Positions 62,085-64,000 of a stretch of 64,000 bases of DNA are shown here, piece after piece. Under the pieces are notes generated by a model, which worked only from the letters and a program-made list of their open reading frames with translations, did not search any database and was not told the DNA's origin. The translations under genes were made by a program, and so were the position numbers. Location: assembly GCF_011516735.1 (NCBI RefSeq), contig NZ_WOSX01000001.1, positions 62,001-126,000 on the forward strand. The letters are read 5' to 3'. Within the stretch, counting starts at the first letter, position 1; every line of letters begins with the position of its first letter. This stretch comes from Acetobacter fallax (GTDB lineage Bacteria; Pseudomonadota; Alphaproteobacteria; Acetobacterales; Acetobacteraceae).

Positions 62085-63268
62085 TGGCGCGCTCAACCGG
62101 TCATCATCCCGCCCTGCTCGCTGGCGTGTGCGTGCTTGCACTCGCTTCCGGCTGGATCGTGATCTCGCGTATTCATGAATCGAAAAGTCTGCGTGAACTG
62201 ACGGCACATAATGCCATCCCCGATGTGGAGGTCATCACATCGCAGCCGGGAGCGAAGACGCTGACGCTGACTCTTCCGGGGACGATCGATGCCTGGTATC
62301 AGGCACCGATTTATCCGCAGGCATCCGGGTATGTGAAGATGTGGTATAAAGATTTCGGTGCTGAAGTGAAGGCTGGCGATGTTCTGGCTGATGTGAATGC
62401 ACCGGGTCTGGATGCTCAGTATCAGCAGGCGAAAGCAGACTACGAAGCGACAGCAGCGAAGTATAACCTGACGGTTGTGAGCGCGGCACGCTGGCATGCG
62501 ATGGCGCAGTCTCAGGCTGTTTCGGGGCAGTCGGTTTCAGTTGCCGATGCCAACAGGAAATCCGGTTATGCGGAGATGGAAGCGGCGCAACATAATGTAG
62601 ATCGTTTTGAGGCGCTGGAGAAGTTCAAGTCGGTTGTGGCACCGTTCGATGGCATCGTGACGTCGCGTGACATTAACGTCGGCGATTACGTCAGCGCAGG
62701 TGGTGGCGAGCACAGCGCATCCGGGGAAGCGAACCAGATTTTTACGGTCTCCGACATTCACAGCATGCGGCTCTTTGTGTCTGTTCCGGAGGTTTTTTCC
62801 TACATCCTCAAACCTGGCATGACGGCAACAGTCTCCGTGCCGCAGTTTCCCAACCACACATTCGAGGCAAAGTTTTTAACGGTGGCGAAGGGCTATGACC
62901 CGAACACGCGCACCGCAGTCACGGAGTTTACGATCGACAATCCGGATCATCTGCTGTGGCCAGGAACATTTGCTTCAGTTCATCTGACGGCACCTGCGGA
63001 GAGTGGAGTGCAGAGGATTCCGACGTCCACGCTGGTGTTTGAAGAGAAGGGGATGCAGGTCGCGATTGTCGACAACACGAACCATGTGCATTTCCGCAAT
63101 ATTCAGGTCGGGCGGATGGCCGATACGAGAACGGATGTAATTTCAGGGATTCAGCCGGGGGATCGTATTATCCGTAATCCGCCGGCTGATTTGCTGGAGG
63201 GGCAGGAAGTTCGCGTGGTGGTGCCTGAAAAGGGGTATGAGCAGGACGACCAGGAGATCGAGGGATGA
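62084..63268 (+). CDS. RND periplasmic adaptor (HlyD/MFP family)
   Basis: A 394-residue membrane-fusion protein. An N-terminal signal or anchor (GVCVLALASGWIVISRI) is followed by the lipoyl-like QASGYVKMWYKDFGAEVKAG, an alpha-hairpin with AQYQQAKADYEATAAKYNLT, then FKSVVAPFDGIVTSRDINVG and barrel strands to RIIRNPPADLLEGQEVRVVV. It overlaps the permease by 1 base and the outer-membrane factor by 4 bases, so the three genes are a tight operon. It links the RND trimer with the outer-membrane channel. Confidence 0.93.
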   Translation: MARSTGHHPALLAGVCVLALASGWIVISRIHESKSLRELTAHNAIPDVEVITSQPGAKTLTLTLPGTIDAWYQAPIYPQASGYVKMWYKDFGAEVKAGDVLADVNAPGLDAQYQQAKADYEATAAKYNLTVVSAARWHAMAQSQAVSGQSVSVADANRKSGYAEMEAAQHNVDRFEALEKFKSVVAPFDGIVTSRDINVGDYVSAGGGEHSASGEANQIFTVSDIHSMRLFVSVPEVFSYILKPGMTATVSVPQFPNHTFEAKFLTVAKGYDPNTRTAVTEFTIDNPDHLLWPGTFASVHLTAPAESGVQRIPTSTLVFEEKGMQVAIVDNTNHVHFRNIQVGRMADTRTDVISGIQPGDRIIRNPPADLLEGQEVRVVVPEKGYEQDDQEIEG

Positions 63269-64000
63269 GAGTGTCTCTGATGGCTCCGGCGCGGAGCGGG
63301 ACGGGGCGCGTTGTCTCTGCGGTGATCGGTCTTTCCGGGATGCTGATGCTGTCCGGGTGCGATCTGGCTCCGGCTTATCAGACTCCTCATTTCGTTGTCC
63401 CGGATAGCTGGAGCGGGCAGTCGCCATTTGCGAGGGCGACGCCTGCAGATATGCAGTTGCCGTCGGACTGGTGGCATCTCTTTGGTGATCCGGAACTGGA
63501 TGCGCTGGAAGAGAAAGCGATTGCGCAGAACGCAGATCTTCAGGCAGCGGCGGAGCGGTTTACGCAGGCACGGTCGCTGGTCATGAAGGCGCGGGCTGAT
63601 CTGCTGCCGCATTTCGGGATGGCGTTTGGAGCGTCTGACAATAAGCAGTCAGCGGACGCTCTGTTCCGGTATAAGGGGGCTATTACGCAGACAGATGAAT
63701 TTTATGGCGGTCTGGCATCCTGGGAGCCCGATTTCTGGTCAGAGATCCGCAATCAGGTTCGGATGAGCAAATATGCGGCGCAGGAGAAGGCGGCAGATTT
63801 TGCCGGAGCGCGGCTAAGCATCGAGGCTGATCTGGCCAGCGATTATGTCGCGTTGCGTGGGTATGATGCGCAGGAGGCGATTTATCGCCGATCCATCGCG
63901 TATTTTCAGAAGGCGGTGGATATGACTCACACGCAGCTGGTCAATCAGGCAGCGCCGCGTCTGGATCTCGCAAGGGCGCAGAATCAGCTTTATGTGACAC
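63265..64000 (+). CDS. Outer-membrane efflux lipoprotein (TolC/OprM-NodT type), 3' end outside window
   Basis: The frame is open from the ATG at 63265 (ATGA overlap with the adaptor) to the right edge, giving at least 245 residues. A lipobox MLSGC (Cys32) is followed by the NodT-type opening DLAPAYQTPHFVVPDSW, DWWHLFGDPELDALEEKAIA, QNADLQAAAERFTQARSLVM and RADLLPHFGMAFGAS. It is the outer-membrane channel of the RND pump. The missing C-terminal half should contain the second hairpin repeat. Confidence 0.92.
   Translation, partial: MRVSLMAPARSGTGRVVSAVIGLSGMLMLSGCDLAPAYQTPHFVVPDSWSGQSPFARATPADMQLPSDWWHLFGDPELDALEEKAIAQNADLQAAAERFTQARSLVMKARADLLPHFGMAFGASDNKQSADALFRYKGAITQTDEFYGGLASWEPDFWSEIRNQVRMSKYAAQEKAADFAGARLSIEADLASDYVALRGYDAQEAIYRRSIAYFQKAVDMTHTQLVNQAAPRLDLARAQNQLYVT

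Overview
The window looks like chromosomal DNA of an alphaproteobacterium of the Acetobacteraceae (acetic-acid-bacteria group). The evidence is the moderately high G+C content, the tmk-holB-metG-tatD-MBL gene order, an alphaproteobacterial FliX next to FlgI, a zinc-ligand-poor DksA, CarD, and a decayed IS5-type transposase. The genus cannot be settled from the sequence alone. Genes are dense, often overlap by 1 or 4 bases (ATGA/GTGA junctions), and no plasmid or phage core is visible.

Layout. 1-8.4 kb: a housekeeping run on the plus strand with a lytic transglycosylase (5' end outside the window), RlpA, a D,D-carboxypeptidase, Tmk, HolB, MetG, TatD and an MBL-fold hydrolase. 8.4-13.7 kb: a structured 0.5-kb leader, then the prkA-yeaH-spoVR stress operon. 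13.7-15.4 kb: an AT-rich patch and a lone DXD glycosyltransferase. 15.4-24.8 kb: transglutaminase-like protein, N-formylglutamate amidohydrolase family protein, AroE, CoaE, DnaQ, an OmpR/EnvZ-type pair, a PRC-barrel protein, an MFS transporter and a tiny DUF3309 membrane protein. 24.9-29.9 kb: cysteine synthase, rhodanese, a DUF2272 lipoprotein, MtnA and a histone-H1-like basic protein. 30-33.3 kb: flagellar genes (FlgN-like, FlgJ rod-binding, FlgI, divergent FliX), DksA and tRNA-Thr(GGT). 33.3-41.7 kb: an AtzH/HpxZ-like protein, a MATE transporter, and a coupled operon of a cyclase-like receptor plus an MCE/Mla-type lipid transporter. 41.9-50.5 kb: SulP, TPR-glycosyltransferase, CarD, porin, bestrophin, S-formylglutathione hydrolase and a HAD phosphatase. 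50.7-53.9 kb: a VOC protein, then an accessory island (IS5-family remnant, HTH-fused cytosine methyltransferase, Vsr). 53.9-64 kb: a DUF2236 oxygenase-like gene, a second complete Mla-type operon, and an RND efflux operon cut by the right edge.

The most unusual element is the 35.4-41.7 kb operon. A membrane receptor (periplasmic Cache-like, GAF, class III cyclase-fold domain) overlaps by four bases the permease gene of an MCE lipid transporter. The cyclase-fold domain has lost most catalytic residues, and the ABC-ATPase-like subunit has lost Walker A, the signature motif, the normal Walker B and the H-loop histidine. Two pseudo-enzymes thus sit in one lipid-transport operon. A conventional paralogous system with an intact ATPase lies about 13 kb away. 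This may be a regulatory or ATP-independent MCE system that is not described, or one that borrows the other operon's ATPase.

All functional calls come from reading motifs and gene context. No database search was possible.
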